This document shows, piece by piece, positions 17,857 through 27,930 of a stretch of 64,000 bases of DNA. This DNA comes from JBIQJD01 sp044507695 (lineage in GTDB: Bacteria > Bacteroidota > Ignavibacteria > Ignavibacteriales > Ignavibacteriaceae), in NCBI GenBank assembly GCA_044507695.1, contig JBIQJD010000001.1, positions 124,001 to 188,000 of the forward strand, in the 5' to 3' direction. Each line of letters begins with the position of its first letter. Positions within the stretch are counted from its first letter, which is position 1. Below the pieces are notes generated by a model. That model saw only the letters and a list, made by a program, of their open reading frames with translations, did no database searches and had not been told where the DNA came from. A program made the position numbers and the translations under genes.

Positions 17857-18819
17857 ATGAAAACAAAATTAGATACTGCTTCCATCACCGCAATAAAAAC
17901 ATGTATGGGAGTAAAGAAGAATGAATCCATCCTGGTAATTACAGATGAATTAAAAAATGAGATTGGTTATTCACTGTATAAAAATGCAGTAGAGCTTGGA
18001 TACAAAGCATTGTTTGTTGAAATGAAATCAGGGAAAATTAATGGGGAAGAACCCCCGGCTGAAGTTGCTGATCTTATGCAAAAATTTGATGTGGTTTTTT
18101 GCCCAACTGCAAAATCATTAACACATACAGATGCAAGAAGAGCGGCATCAGCAAAGGGTGTACGCATTGCTACCTTTCCGGGAATTACCAAAGATGTAAT
18201 GATCCGCGGAATGAATGCAGATTATAAAAAGATTTCTAAGCTTACAATTAAATTAGCGGGTATTCTAGAAGGAAAAGAAAACGTGCGTGTTACTTCACCA
18301 TCCGGCACTGATATTTCTTTCAGTATAAAAGGAAGAAAAGCTTTTGCAAGCAAAGGATTATTCCATAAAAACGGTGAAAGTGGAAATCTTCCTACAGGTG
18401 AAGCATTTATTGCTCCGGTTGAGGGTACAGCCGAAGGAGTTTTTGTTGTTGATGGTTCAATGGCATCATTAGGATTGATTAAGAATGCCAATCTTACTTT
18501 TGAAGTTCAGAAAGGATTTGCCGTCAAAATCACCGGGGGCACATTAGCAGCAAAATTAAATAAACAGTTAGATAAGATAGGAAAAAATGCACGGAATATT
18601 GCTGAATTTGGAATTGGTACAAATGATAGTGCAAAATTAAGCGGAATTTTACTGGAAGATGAAAAAGTAATGGGCACAGTTCATATTGCAATTGGAAATA
18701 ATGTATCCATGGGCGGAAGCATAAATGTTCCGATTCATCTTGACGGAGTCATCAAAAAACCAACAGTTTATTTGGATGACAGAATAATTATGCAGGATGG
18801 AAAGCTTTTTGTTAAATAA
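17857..18819 (+). CDS. M29/NicX-like aminopeptidase
   Basis: 320-residue cytoplasmic protein of the leucyl-aminopeptidase-T-like (M29/NicX) group. Family features include the NLPTGEAFIAPVEG stretch, an EFGIGTN turn, GTVHIAIGNN and a late HLDGV; in M29 enzymes these regions contribute Glu, His and Asp metal ligands. No signal peptide is present. Peptide hydrolysis is the likely activity, but related enzymes also include aromatic ring-cleaving dioxygenases, so the substrate is open. Lying after two transporters that may import peptides, a peptide-salvage role is plausible but inferred. Confidence 0.75.
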   Translation: MKTKLDTASITAIKTCMGVKKNESILVITDELKNEIGYSLYKNAVELGYKALFVEMKSGKINGEEPPAEVADLMQKFDVVFCPTAKSLTHTDARRAASAKGVRIATFPGITKDVMIRGMNADYKKISKLTIKLAGILEGKENVRVTSPSGTDISFSIKGRKAFASKGLFHKNGESGNLPTGEAFIAPVEGTAEGVFVVDGSMASLGLIKNANLTFEVQKGFAVKITGGTLAAKLNKQLDKIGKNARNIAEFGIGTNDSAKLSGILLEDEKVMGTVHIAIGNNVSMGGSINVPIHLDGVIKKPTVYLDDRIIMQDGKLFVK

Positions 18820-19112
18820 ATTTTCTTTAATCCCTTTTTCTTCTTTTATAAAGTATATAAATTAGAAGAAAAAATTTTTATACTTGCACGCCAAAAGCAA
18901 TTGTAAGTATCCCCCTTTGAACCAAAAAATTCAAAATTATTCATCCACAAAAAAATTTAATTAAATACTATTGCAATTTATATTGTTTTAAATAGTTAAT
19001 GATTCTATTTTTGAGTTCGAAATTTAACAGAGTGTCATTGCGGAAAATATGGTTCAAAAATTAACTACCTGCTTTTTAATTGAGTTCTCACCAACAAAAC
19101 AAAAAAGTTTTT

Positions 19113-20795
19113 ATGAAAATTAATTTCCTTAAACTATTTCTCTTAGCTGTATTCCTGGTTACAGTACCTGAAATTTCCACCGCACAGAATTTTATTGAAG
19201 ATACAACCTTTGTTGATAATGCTGATTCATTAAATTCGGTTGCAGTTGATTATAAAACTTCACCTGGTATTCTTCAGCTAGAAACAGGCGAGAGAGAAAA
19301 CCTTGCCAGAAATCGTTTTGCTTATCTTGTTTACCAGGCAAATCCTCCGGCAGATACATTGTGGAGAGTAGGGCAGCGTGTAATTGATGGTAACAGTACA
19401 ACCTTTATTTCAATACCTTCACTAATTCTTGGCGGAAATAATAATCTATCCTATATTGTAATTGATCTTCAGGCATTCAGAACGGTTAAACGTGTAGTGC
19501 TTCGTACCTATGCTGGCAATCCGAATTTAAGACCACTGGCTTTTTCCATCTACGCCGGTGAAGATACTGTTACTATGGAAAAAGTGTTTGAAAATATAAA
19601 TAATGAAGATGTTAATGCTGAAGCAACTTTTAATCCTACTATTGCACGTTATGTAAAAGTTGTATTTAATGTTATTGCAACAGATAGAAACTTAACAATT
19701 TCTGAGATTGAAGTTTATGGAGAAGGTTTTTTACCTGAAGGTGTTTTCTATTCTAATATAAAAACTTTACCAAAGAGAGTTAATTTCTCCACCTTTGAAT
19801 ATGGAGGTGATGTTCCAAATGGCACTACCGTTGATTTTTCTTTCCGGACCGGAGATTCACCCGAGCCTGATACATTATGGAGTGAATGGTCGGAATATTC
19901 TTCCATTCAGAATTCACTTTTTTCTGTATATGAGCCGCGGCAGTATCTTCAATACAGAGTAAAATTAACCACTTCCAATCTTTTCACTCCGCAGGTTGAC
20001 TATATTAGAATAAACTACGATACTGCAAATGTTGCAAGTGTAACGAGTTCAAAAATTTCACCGCAGTTTGCCACAATACTTACCGAAAATGAATTTACAC
20101 TTTCTGTAACTGCTCAATTTGCTGAAAGTGATCATGGCATCGATACATTAAGGATTTCCACGCCATCACCGGTGGAATTGTTAGGAGTTACTCTTAATGG
20201 TACACCTGCATCATATCTCTCTAATGTTGATGCAAATGAATTAGTACTCGTTTTTAATTCTACAATAAAAACAAATTCCACAATTGATATTGTATTTAAG
20301 ACAACGCCGTTTTTAGGTATAAGCCCGTATCAAGTTCTGGCAAGCAGTAAATTGGTTGCAAATAATCCGCAGCGAATAGATGCGCCCATTACAGATAATG
20401 TTGCAAGCTGGAGTATTATTACAGTTGGCGTACCGGAAAAATTAATCATTTCTGCAAAAGCAGATCCAAATCCGTTCACACCAAATGGTGATGGAAAAAA
20501 TGATGTAACCAAATTTAATTTCTTCCTCGGTAATGTTGGTGAGCCTAATAATCTTATTGGTACGCAGATAAGAAATCTGAGCATTAAAGTATATGATTTA
20601 ACCGGAAAGCTTGTAAAAACAGTGTTTGAAGATGCAAGCAGAGCTTTTGCATATATCTCAAGCAACGCTATTGAATGGGATGGGAGAGATGAAGACGGAA
20701 AACTTCTAAGACCGGGAGTTTACATTTATCAGATCGTTGTTGACAGCGATAACGGCGGCGAATCTGAAGCACGAACAATTGTAATTTCTTATTGA
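19113..20795 (+). CDS. Exported protein with discoidin-like and FlgD-like domains
   Basis: 560 residues from the ATG at 19113, chosen over an in-frame TTG 33 bases upstream because it begins a clean signal peptide (MKINFLKLFLLAVF, cut near AQN). Residues about 65-200 resemble an F5/8-type C (discoidin) sandwich (YIVIDLQAFRTVKRVVLRTY, ISEIEVYGEG). The last 110 residues form a FlgD-type Ig domain (NPFTPNGDGKNDVTKF, IKVYDLTGKLVKT, LRPGVYIYQI), a sorting or gliding-type C-terminus in this phylum. It is the first gene of a 13-gene run. Surface or periplasmic carbohydrate binding is possible but unproven. The upstream gap 18820-19112 shows no gene, only AT-rich sequence. Confidence 0.72.
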   Translation: MKINFLKLFLLAVFLVTVPEISTAQNFIEDTTFVDNADSLNSVAVDYKTSPGILQLETGERENLARNRFAYLVYQANPPADTLWRVGQRVIDGNSTTFISIPSLILGGNNNLSYIVIDLQAFRTVKRVVLRTYAGNPNLRPLAFSIYAGEDTVTMEKVFENINNEDVNAEATFNPTIARYVKVVFNVIATDRNLTISEIEVYGEGFLPEGVFYSNIKTLPKRVNFSTFEYGGDVPNGTTVDFSFRTGDSPEPDTLWSEWSEYSSIQNSLFSVYEPRQYLQYRVKLTTSNLFTPQVDYIRINYDTANVASVTSSKISPQFATILTENEFTLSVTAQFAESDHGIDTLRISTPSPVELLGVTLNGTPASYLSNVDANELVLVFNSTIKTNSTIDIVFKTTPFLGISPYQVLASSKLVANNPQRIDAPITDNVASWSIITVGVPEKLIISAKADPNPFTPNGDGKNDVTKFNFFLGNVGEPNNLIGTQIRNLSIKVYDLTGKLVKTVFEDASRAFAYISSNAIEWDGRDEDGKLLRPGVYIYQIVVDSDNGGESEARTIVISY

Positions 20796-20813
20796 AATAT
20801 TATTGAGGCAAAC

Positions 20814-21737
20814 GTGAGATTATTTTACTATCTATTTTTAATTCTGCTGATTGTAACACCTGTTAAGGCAGGCGGATTTGATGATCTTGGCAATAGCGCC
20901 CGCGCAGTCTCACTCGGCGGAGCCTATATTGCTGTAGCTGATGCACCTTATGCTGTATTTTATAATCCTGCCGGAATCCACAGGCTGAAAACTCTAAATC
21001 TTTCAACCACATATTCTAATCTCTATCCCGGTGTTGTTGATGACAATTTGAATTACTTTGCTTTCAGCGGAGTAATACCAATGAGTTTTCTGGGTGAACT
21101 GGGAGTTGGAGCTACCTTCCTTAATTCAAATAATTGGCAGGAAAATATGCTTATCGGAACTTACGCAAGAGAGATTTACAAATCTTTTGCAGTTGGAGGA
21201 AGTTTCAAACTTTTAAGATGGGCATCCGAACCCGCACCGGGTGAAGAAGGTTTATCGTATATCGGCTTTACATTTGATGCCGGTGCACATTATACTATTT
21301 CAAATGTTCTCGAACAATCAGATTTACGCATAGGTTTTGCAGCAAGAAATATTACTCAGCCGAGCATTGCCAACAATGGAAGCAGCGATGGTAATCTTCC
21401 AATGGAACTTGGAGTTGGTCTTGCCTTTGTTTCTCACCTGTACAATTACCTGATCGCTGTTGATGCAGTTAGAGTTGAGGATACATACATGATAAAAACA
21501 GGCGCAGAATTTACCGGCTTAAGAGAGAATGTATTTGGTTATAGAACTGCATTCCTTATTCGTGCCGGTTATGATAGAATTGTTGGAAACAGTTTGTTTA
21601 AACAAAGCGGAATTAATGGAGGCTTCGGGCTTAATGTGGAAAACCTAAGTATAGATTATGCTTATGTTTTCCCTCTTGAGCTTGAACAAGTTGGGGGAAG
21701 CCACAAACTTTCTCTCAGTTATAACTTCAATTTATAA
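20814..21737 (+). CDS. PorV/PorQ-like outer-membrane barrel protein
   Basis: 307 residues with a signal peptide cut after VKA. The mature start (SARAVSLGGAYIAVADAPYAVFYNPAGI) is the typical FadL/PorV/UPF0164 signature, followed by barrel strands to a C-terminal YNFNL. PorV and PorQ act in type IX secretion as shuttles or attachment partners for cargo, but this group is broad and a PorV role is not certain. The start is GTG at 20814. It is second in the long operon, 18 bases after the FlgD-like gene and 21 before the large barrel gene, which suggests it serves the same envelope system. Confidence 0.75.
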   Translation: MRLFYYLFLILLIVTPVKAGGFDDLGNSARAVSLGGAYIAVADAPYAVFYNPAGIHRLKTLNLSTTYSNLYPGVVDDNLNYFAFSGVIPMSFLGELGVGATFLNSNNWQENMLIGTYAREIYKSFAVGGSFKLLRWASEPAPGEEGLSYIGFTFDAGAHYTISNVLEQSDLRIGFAARNITQPSIANNGSSDGNLPMELGVGLAFVSHLYNYLIAVDAVRVEDTYMIKTGAEFTGLRENVFGYRTAFLIRAGYDRIVGNSLFKQSGINGGFGLNVENLSIDYAYVFPLELEQVGGSHKLSLSYNFNL

Positions 21738-21758
21738 GTTTGTCTTTCGGAGGAAATT

Positions 21759-24700
21759 TTGAAAAAATATTGTTACTGTATTTTTCTTTTAATCTTACTT
21801 ATCAGTTTCTCTGATGTTGCTTTTCCCCAGTTCATTGCAAATAAAGGAAGCGGCTCCAGTGAAACCTACAGGAATTTCGCTGGAAGAAACTATGAAAACT
21901 ATACTACTACCTTCATAAAGAAAAAATTCTTCGATAATTTCGGAAACTTCCTTATTGAAGGTACAACTGTTTATGAATTATCTGAAATTCAAAGCCAGCA
22001 GACAGGTGAAGATATAATAGGCGGACAAAGTGATATTATCAAATCAAGATATTACAGCACCTACTTTAATAACCTTGTTATAGGAAATGATACTTACGGC
22101 GGATTTGAAACACGTTTGATGGTAGGTGATGCTATCCGCACTAAATTTACAGACCTTACTCTTAACAAAGCTCGTTTTAATGGAATCAGGTGGGATGCCG
22201 GTACTACTAAATACCGCGGTACTGTTATTGCTTCCAGAATTTCAGATCCTATCAGATTCAGATTTGATAACGTTTTAACCGGTACTGATGGTGTTAGAAG
22301 AATCCGTGATTGGACGCAGTATCTCTTTGGCGGGCATTTTGAAACAGATATTGGCGATATTCTAACACTTGGAGTTACCTATGTTAATCAGCATCAAAGA
22401 AGAAGCAGTATTGATAGTAAAGAAGCATCGCTGAAAGGTGTTGTTGCAAATGCAATTCCACGTGTAATTTTTGTAAGAATAAGTGATGATTCACCGGGTG
22501 ATAATTCAGGACCAATTATCTTTGGCCCGCCAATGATAATCATAAACGGGCAGCCAAGAGCAACAAAAAATCTCGTATTCCAAAGCCCGGCACCCGGAAC
22601 AGTTTCTTTAGATCAGCCGATAAACTACTGGATATTAAGAGATAAAGATATTCCTCAAACAACTTCATTGCCAGGCGGCGGCTTTACTATTAACGATAAA
22701 AATTTCTACACCGGTGCAGATACTACGAGTTATTCACGCTATACAAATTACGCATTCAGATATTCTGTAAGCCCCCCTGCTTATCCGTTTATGATATCAA
22801 GCAGCCAGAGGGAAAATCTTGTTTACGCATTTGTTATTCCAGAAGGTGCACAATCTGTACAATTTCATATAACGCTCGCTAATGATTACAAAGTTGAAAC
22901 TGCACATGATTATGTGAATATGTCTGATACTTATGGTGGTGCTGCATTCAGTTCTCACAATGATAGTCTTCAGCTTGGAACACCAACACCTTTCTTTGTG
23001 CGTGCGCAAGCTGAGGGTAATGTCAGAGATGGAAGTAACAAAAGGGTTGTGGTTGTTAATTATGGATTATCATCCGGTATGTCTGTTTATGGTTTGAATT
23101 TTAAATTTAAATGGGGCGGGTTTGATATTGAAGGTGAATTTGATGAAAGCGTTGATTACATGAAGTATCCGCTTCTTGCAGGCAACAGATTTGAAAGCAA
23201 AGGCCGTGCATGGTTTTTAAGAGGCAAAAAAGAATTCGGAAGATTTACACTTGGCGGGGAGCGTTATCATATTTCTCCCGATTACATTACATACCTGAAT
23301 ACTTATGTAATGGAGAATTCTTATTATGCTTCACCAGGTGAAACAGGAAGGATTCCAATTCCTAATCCTATCCTTCCGGACTTTCTTGGATTTGACGGAT
23401 CATATGTACCGACGCGAAATACAGCTTTATTCCCCGGCGGTGCATTTTATCCATTGGTTGATGATAACGATGATAACGACCGTTATGAAGACGGATTTTA
23501 TCATTACGATGTTGTAACTACTGATATTAATTTAAAAAACAGGGATGTTATAAACGGCAATGGGGATTACTTCAAACTTGGTTATAGACAAAATACCAAT
23601 GAATTAAGAAGTCTGCAGGAAATTGTTAGAAGACCTGATACTGGAATTTTCCCCGGAAAAGATAGAGATAATGATGGTATTCCGGATGATGACAGAAACG
23701 CAGATGGTATACCGGATTTCTCTCAGGACTTCCTAACATATTATGCTGATCCACCCAGCCTTGATTATGGTGATGATTGGAATAATAACGGTGTAATTGA
23801 TCAGCAGGAAAATGATATCTTACCAGATTATCCTTATGAGCCGGATATTGATGGTTACCATATTTTTACTCAGTTAAATGTGCTGGATGGATTGAGATTC
23901 TCTATAGGTAAAATTAATGAACGCGCGATTATACGCGGCGGAATAAATGATGTTAATTATTTTAAAACAGAATACTTCACTTCTACTCCAAAATTTGGCT
24001 CTTTCAGAATATTTTATGTGATGAAACAAGTGCAGGATAATATTCAAAACAACGGTTATCAATTTAAAGGAGTAATAACAACATCCGATCCTTATCCTGA
24101 TTATGTTGAAGATCCTCTAAATTACAGGAACTCACTTGTAAATTCACTTTACCTTGGAACAACTTATACTCAAATACGCAATGTTAATATTGAAAATAAT
24201 ATAAGAGTAGAACTTAACAAACAGTTTGCTATCGGAAATAAGAGCAATGCTTTTCTTCCTGAAGCAAGATTGCTTGGCGATCAGGTTCCGGGAAGAATTG
24301 TATTCTGGGGAATTGTAAATAAGATTGATTACACGTTCTCAATGCTTAATAATTCATTAAGAATTAGTCCGCAGTTAAAAATTCGTACTGAAAAAACAAA
24401 AAGAACATCCGAAGCAAGAAACTCTAATACAGATGTTGTGGATGTAGTTGAACACCGGCAGGAAATTATTCCGATTATAAGGGTTGATTATAATCTTACA
24501 GAAAATACTGCACTAAGATTTGGTGTTCAGGGATTCACATTCTTTAAATTAACAGATTTCTTCCTTCACAGAATCAGAAACTTTAAAGATAATGTTGGAA
24601 GCCAGAACAGAAGCACAATTGCTTTTTCAATAAGTAATAAATCTCAGTACGCGGGTTATAATATTGTCCTTGATTTTGGATTTAAATCTACATCAATTTC

Positions 24701-24776
24701 GTTCTTAAGACCTGAGGACAGAAATTTAGGAAATCAGGAATCGACATTATTCTTTTCGGTTTACGCAGGATTTTAA
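21759..24776 (+). CDS. Large outer-membrane beta-barrel protein with Ca-type loops
   Basis: 1005 residues with a signal peptide (LLILLISFSDVAFPQ) and long stretches of alternating aromatic/polar barrel strands through to a terminal FFSVYAGF. Near residues 632-690 it carries DxDxDG-type calcium repeats (DRDNDGIPDDDRNADG, then DDWNNNGVIDQQEND), like thrombospondin type 3 motifs, probably in a surface or periplasmic insertion. The TTG start at 21759 is supported by CGGAGG six bases upstream. It is not recognisably a TonB-dependent receptor: no plug domain or TonB box is visible. It sits between PorV-like and TPR genes in the TonB/ExbBD operon. Function is unknown; a channel or export role is inferred. 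Confidence 0.7.
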   Translation: MKKYCYCIFLLILLISFSDVAFPQFIANKGSGSSETYRNFAGRNYENYTTTFIKKKFFDNFGNFLIEGTTVYELSEIQSQQTGEDIIGGQSDIIKSRYYSTYFNNLVIGNDTYGGFETRLMVGDAIRTKFTDLTLNKARFNGIRWDAGTTKYRGTVIASRISDPIRFRFDNVLTGTDGVRRIRDWTQYLFGGHFETDIGDILTLGVTYVNQHQRRSSIDSKEASLKGVVANAIPRVIFVRISDDSPGDNSGPIIFGPPMIIINGQPRATKNLVFQSPAPGTVSLDQPINYWILRDKDIPQTTSLPGGGFTINDKNFYTGADTTSYSRYTNYAFRYSVSPPAYPFMISSSQRENLVYAFVIPEGAQSVQFHITLANDYKVETAHDYVNMSDTYGGAAFSSHNDSLQLGTPTPFFVRAQAEGNVRDGSNKRVVVVNYGLSSGMSVYGLNFKFKWGGFDIEGEFDESVDYMKYPLLAGNRFESKGRAWFLRGKKEFGRFTLGGERYHISPDYITYLNTYVMENSYYASPGETGRIPIPNPILPDFLGFDGSYVPTRNTALFPGGAFYPLVDDNDDNDRYEDGFYHYDVVTTDINLKNRDVINGNGDYFKLGYRQNTNELRSLQEIVRRPDTGIFPGKDRDNDGIPDDDRNADGIPDFSQDFLTYYADPPSLDYGDDWNNNGVIDQQENDILPDYPYEPDIDGYHIFTQLNVLDGLRFSIGKINERAIIRGGINDVNYFKTEYFTSTPKFGSFRIFYVMKQVQDNIQNNGYQFKGVITTSDPYPDYVEDPLNYRNSLVNSLYLGTTYTQIRNVNIENNIRVELNKQFAIGNKSNAFLPEARLLGDQVPGRIVFWGIVNKIDYTFSMLNNSLRISPQLKIRTEKTKRTSEARNSNTDVVDVVEHRQEIIPIIRVDYNLTENTALRFGVQGFTFFKLTDFFLHRIRNFKDNVGSQNRSTIAFSISNKSQYAGYNIVLDFGFKSTSISFLRPEDRNLGNQESTLFFSVYAGF

Positions 24777-24792
24777 TACAGGTTAAGTCACT

Positions 24793-27700
24793 ATGCTCTG
24801 GAAATTAATTATCATACTTGGTGCGGCAGTTGCAAGTTATTTTGTCCCCACTCCGCTGGAACTTCAGAAGGAGTTTGTATCCGGGCAGAATTTCTATGCA
24901 TCCGGCAATTTTGATAAAGCTATCAAACAGTATGATATTATTATTAATACACAATCTCCTTTACTCGATGAAGACAGCGTAAAAGTTGAGCTTCTCAGCG
25001 GGGAATTAGTAGTTGGCGTTGTTGCGGCTGCTTATTATCAGAAAGCAAATGCTTTAAAGAACCTGGAAAATAAAGACGGCGCAATTAAAATATTCCGCAT
25101 TGTTGAAGCAAGGACCGATGAACCAACTCTTTCAGCACTTTCACAATTTCAGATTTATGATATTTATTACAGGCTTGCTAAATATGATTCTGCAATTATT
25201 GAGGCAAAAAAATTAGTACAGAAATATCCTACAGATCCAAAGTCTGAAAATGCTCTTTACGATATTGGCTGGGCTTACAAGGAATTAAATGATCTAGAAA
25301 AAAGTAATGAAGCATTAAAGCAGCTGCTGGAGAAATATCCCGAAAGTAAATACGTACCCAACACGCTGTATCAGATTGCAGAAAATTATTTTGAGATGAA
25401 GGATTATGATAACGCAATTCTTTTTTGGAATGACCTTGTAACAAGATTTAATCCTGAATCATTCCAGCAGCAGGATTGGGAAAATGTACAATTAAAATCA
25501 GTAAGAGAACGGCAGATTTTTGAAGCAACTGCAGGGCGTGAAACTGATGAATCCATTCTTGAACTTGTTGCAAAAGCTCAGGTTAAAATTGGCGATGCGT
25601 ATAAAAATAAAAAAGCATATTATGAAGCAATGAATCATTACAGGAAGGTTGTTGTAACATACTCACTGCTTCCGGTGCTTGTTGAGGTTTCATACATAAA
25701 AATGGCTGAATATACTCTTGAAGAAAAAGGAATAGATTCAGCAATTGTTGTTTATCAATCGGCAATTGATGAAAATTTTGCAAACAAAGAGCTTCAGGCA
25801 AAAATGCAGTATAAAATTGCCGAAACATATCAGAATAATAATCTCTTTGAAAAAGCTGCTGATGCTTATGGTTTTTATGCAGCAGGTTATGCAGAAGTTG
25901 CTGATTTAATTAGTTTCCCTGTTGAGAATTCTTTGTATTTCAGAATTATAAATCTTTTTAATGCTGAACTTTTTGAAAAGACGATAACCGAGATTGATTC
26001 TTTCATTGTTAAATATCCGGCAAGTGAATATAAGATCGATCTGATTTACCTAAGCGGTAATTCATATTTCTCTTTAAAAGATTATGATAATGCAAGAATG
26101 AAATTTGAAGAGGTGATTGCAGAGGACAGCGAAAGCTCTCAGGCCGCTTTAGCAAGTATTTACATTGGCAGACTTTATTATGAACAGGAAAAATATTCAG
26201 AAGCCTCAGATGTTTTGAGATCATTTATTGAAAAAGGAGCTTATCCCAAATTTAATGATGAAGCAAACTATTATCTCCTCCAGGTTTATTATGATGCCGG
26301 TACATATGATTCAATTCCAGCCGTATTTAACAGTATAAATATTACTTCCCCTTACTTTGTTCCTTCAGTTATTAAAACTTCAAAGTCTTTTATACTAAAT
26401 AAAAAATTTGATGAAGGTGAGAAGTTCATAACCCGGCTTGTTGCAGCTGCGGATTCTGTTAAGGATTCAGTTTACTTTCTGCCTGAGGCACACTATTCAC
26501 TTGCTGATCTTTACATAAATACAAAAAGAAATGAACTTGCAGTGCCGGAATTAACTAAAATTATCGATGACCCGAAATCAAACGAGTTACTTAAGCTGCA
26601 ATCGCTTTATTTAAGAGGAACACTTTACAGCCAGCAGGGAAATTACACAGCCGCAATAAAAGATATTGAAGAAGCATTGAATGATCCGAAGTTTAAAGAA
26701 CGGATGGAATTGCTTGTGCCAAATGCACGCGGAAGACTTGCAACTGCTTATGTTAATGCAGGACAGCTTCAAAAGGGAGTTGATATGATGCTCAACTTCA
26801 TTAACTCCGCTGCTGATTCAATTGAGAAAGCACGCTATACTGTAGCTCTCGCTGAAGTTTATTATGATACTAAAGATTTTAAAAAAGCAATTTCTTACGG
26901 AGAGAAAGCACTAACACTGGCGGGAGATGATGAACAGCTATACACTCATGCTGTTTACCTTATTGCTACCAGTTATAACTTTACAAATGAATCTATAAAG
27001 GGAATTAATATTCTTAACAAAGCATCAGAAAAATTTCCTGAAGCATCAAAAGAATTGTTTTTTAATTACGCAGTTAATTTATATGATAATGATTATCTGC
27101 GCGATGCAATTGAAGCATTCACTAAATTCATTGATAAATATCCTGATGTTCCTGAAAAGAAAAATTCAATGTTCTTTATCGGCTACGCTTATTACAAACT
27201 GGGAGATTGGGAACAGAGTATTGAATCGTTCAGGAATTACATTAAAGAATATCCTGAAGATGAGTTCGCTGCGGAATCACAATTCAATATTGGTGAAGCA
27301 TATTATAATTTATCAAGATTTGGTGATGCAGCAGCCGAGTACAGAATTGTTCAGACCAAATATCCTAAAAGTGATTTTGCACCCGCCGCTTTGTACAATG
27401 AAGCATGGGCTTACTATCAGATGAAGGAAATCGATAAGATGATTATTCCGCTTCAAAGATTGATTAATGAATATCCTGATAATCATCTTGTGCCTGAAGC
27501 TCAATTTACAATCGGTGATTATTACTATAACAAGAAAGAATATGTAAAAGCATTAATAGAGTATAAAAATTTTATTGATAGATTCCCCGATCACTATAAA
27601 ACAGAAGAAGCAAAAAGTTTTATAAAAGAATTATCACAAATTGATGCCTTTAAAGAATATCAAAAAGCAATTGTGCGTTTTGATAAAAAAGATTATAACG

Positions 27701-27930
27701 GAGCAATTGCAGATTTGCAGAAGGTAGTTGATTCATACCCTGATACGGAAGTTGCAATGGCATGTGAGGCTAATATTGCATCCGCTTATGAACAACTTGG
27801 AAATAAAAACAAAGCAGTTGAGCTTTATAGAAGTATAATCAGCAAATATAAAGATCATCCCGCCGGCTCAGGGGTGGTATATTTTTCACAGCAGCATCTT
27901 GAATGGTTAGGATATGAAGCCGCTGAATAA
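24793..27930 (+). CDS. Periplasmic tetratricopeptide-repeat protein (1045 aa)
   Basis: A short N-terminal hydrophobic signal (LWKLIIILGAAVASYFVP) is followed by about 20 or more TPR-like helical pairs covering the whole chain (for example YDIGWAYKELNDLEKS, AQFTIGDYYYNKKEYVKAL, FNIGEAYYNLSRFGDAAAEY), close to the BamD/CpoB type. Such arrays are protein-binding scaffolds. It overlaps the next gene (TonB-like) by 17 bases, so the two products are made in coordinated amounts. TPR proteins accompany ExbB/ExbD/TonB sets in Bacteroidetes and TolQR-type gliding motors in myxobacteria, so it may link the inner-membrane motor to the outer-membrane barrels (inference). Confidence 0.85.
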   Translation: MLWKLIIILGAAVASYFVPTPLELQKEFVSGQNFYASGNFDKAIKQYDIIINTQSPLLDEDSVKVELLSGELVVGVVAAAYYQKANALKNLENKDGAIKIFRIVEARTDEPTLSALSQFQIYDIYYRLAKYDSAIIEAKKLVQKYPTDPKSENALYDIGWAYKELNDLEKSNEALKQLLEKYPESKYVPNTLYQIAENYFEMKDYDNAILFWNDLVTRFNPESFQQQDWENVQLKSVRERQIFEATAGRETDESILELVAKAQVKIGDAYKNKKAYYEAMNHYRKVVVTYSLLPVLVEVSYIKMAEYTLEEKGIDSAIVVYQSAIDENFANKELQAKMQYKIAETYQNNNLFEKAADAYGFYAAGYAEVADLISFPVENSLYFRIINLFNAELFEKTITEIDSFIVKYPASEYKIDLIYLSGNSYFSLKDYDNARMKFEEVIAEDSESSQAALASIYIGRLYYEQEKYSEASDVLRSFIEKGAYPKFNDEANYYLLQVYYDAGTYDSIPAVFNSINITSPYFVPSVIKTSKSFILNKKFDEGEKFITRLVAAADSVKDSVYFLPEAHYSLADLYINTKRNELAVPELTKIIDDPKSNELLKLQSLYLRGTLYSQQGNYTAAIKDIEEALNDPKFKERMELLVPNARGRLATAYVNAGQLQKGVDMMLNFINSAADSIEKARYTVALAEVYYDTKDFKKAISYGEKALTLAGDDEQLYTHAVYLIATSYNFTNESIKGINILNKASEKFPEASKELFFNYAVNLYDNDYLRDAIEAFTKFIDKYPDVPEKKNSMFFIGYAYYKLGDWEQSIESFRNYIKEYPEDEFAAESQFNIGEAYYNLSRFGDAAAEYRIVQTKYPKSDFAPAALYNEAWAYYQMKEIDKMIIPLQRLINEYPDNHLVPEAQFTIGDYYYNKKEYVKALIEYKNFIDRFPDHYKTEEAKSFIKELSQIDAFKEYQKAIVRFDKKDYNGAIADLQKVVDSYPDTEVAMACEANIASAYEQLGNKNKAVELYRSIISKYKDHPAGSGVVYFSQQHLEWLGYEAAE

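Noticed and set aside
18835..18880. Terminator after the M29-like gene
   Set aside because: TTTTCTTCT/AGAAGAAAA can pair, but the stem has few GC pairs and a loop of over 20 bases, so it is too weak to call.
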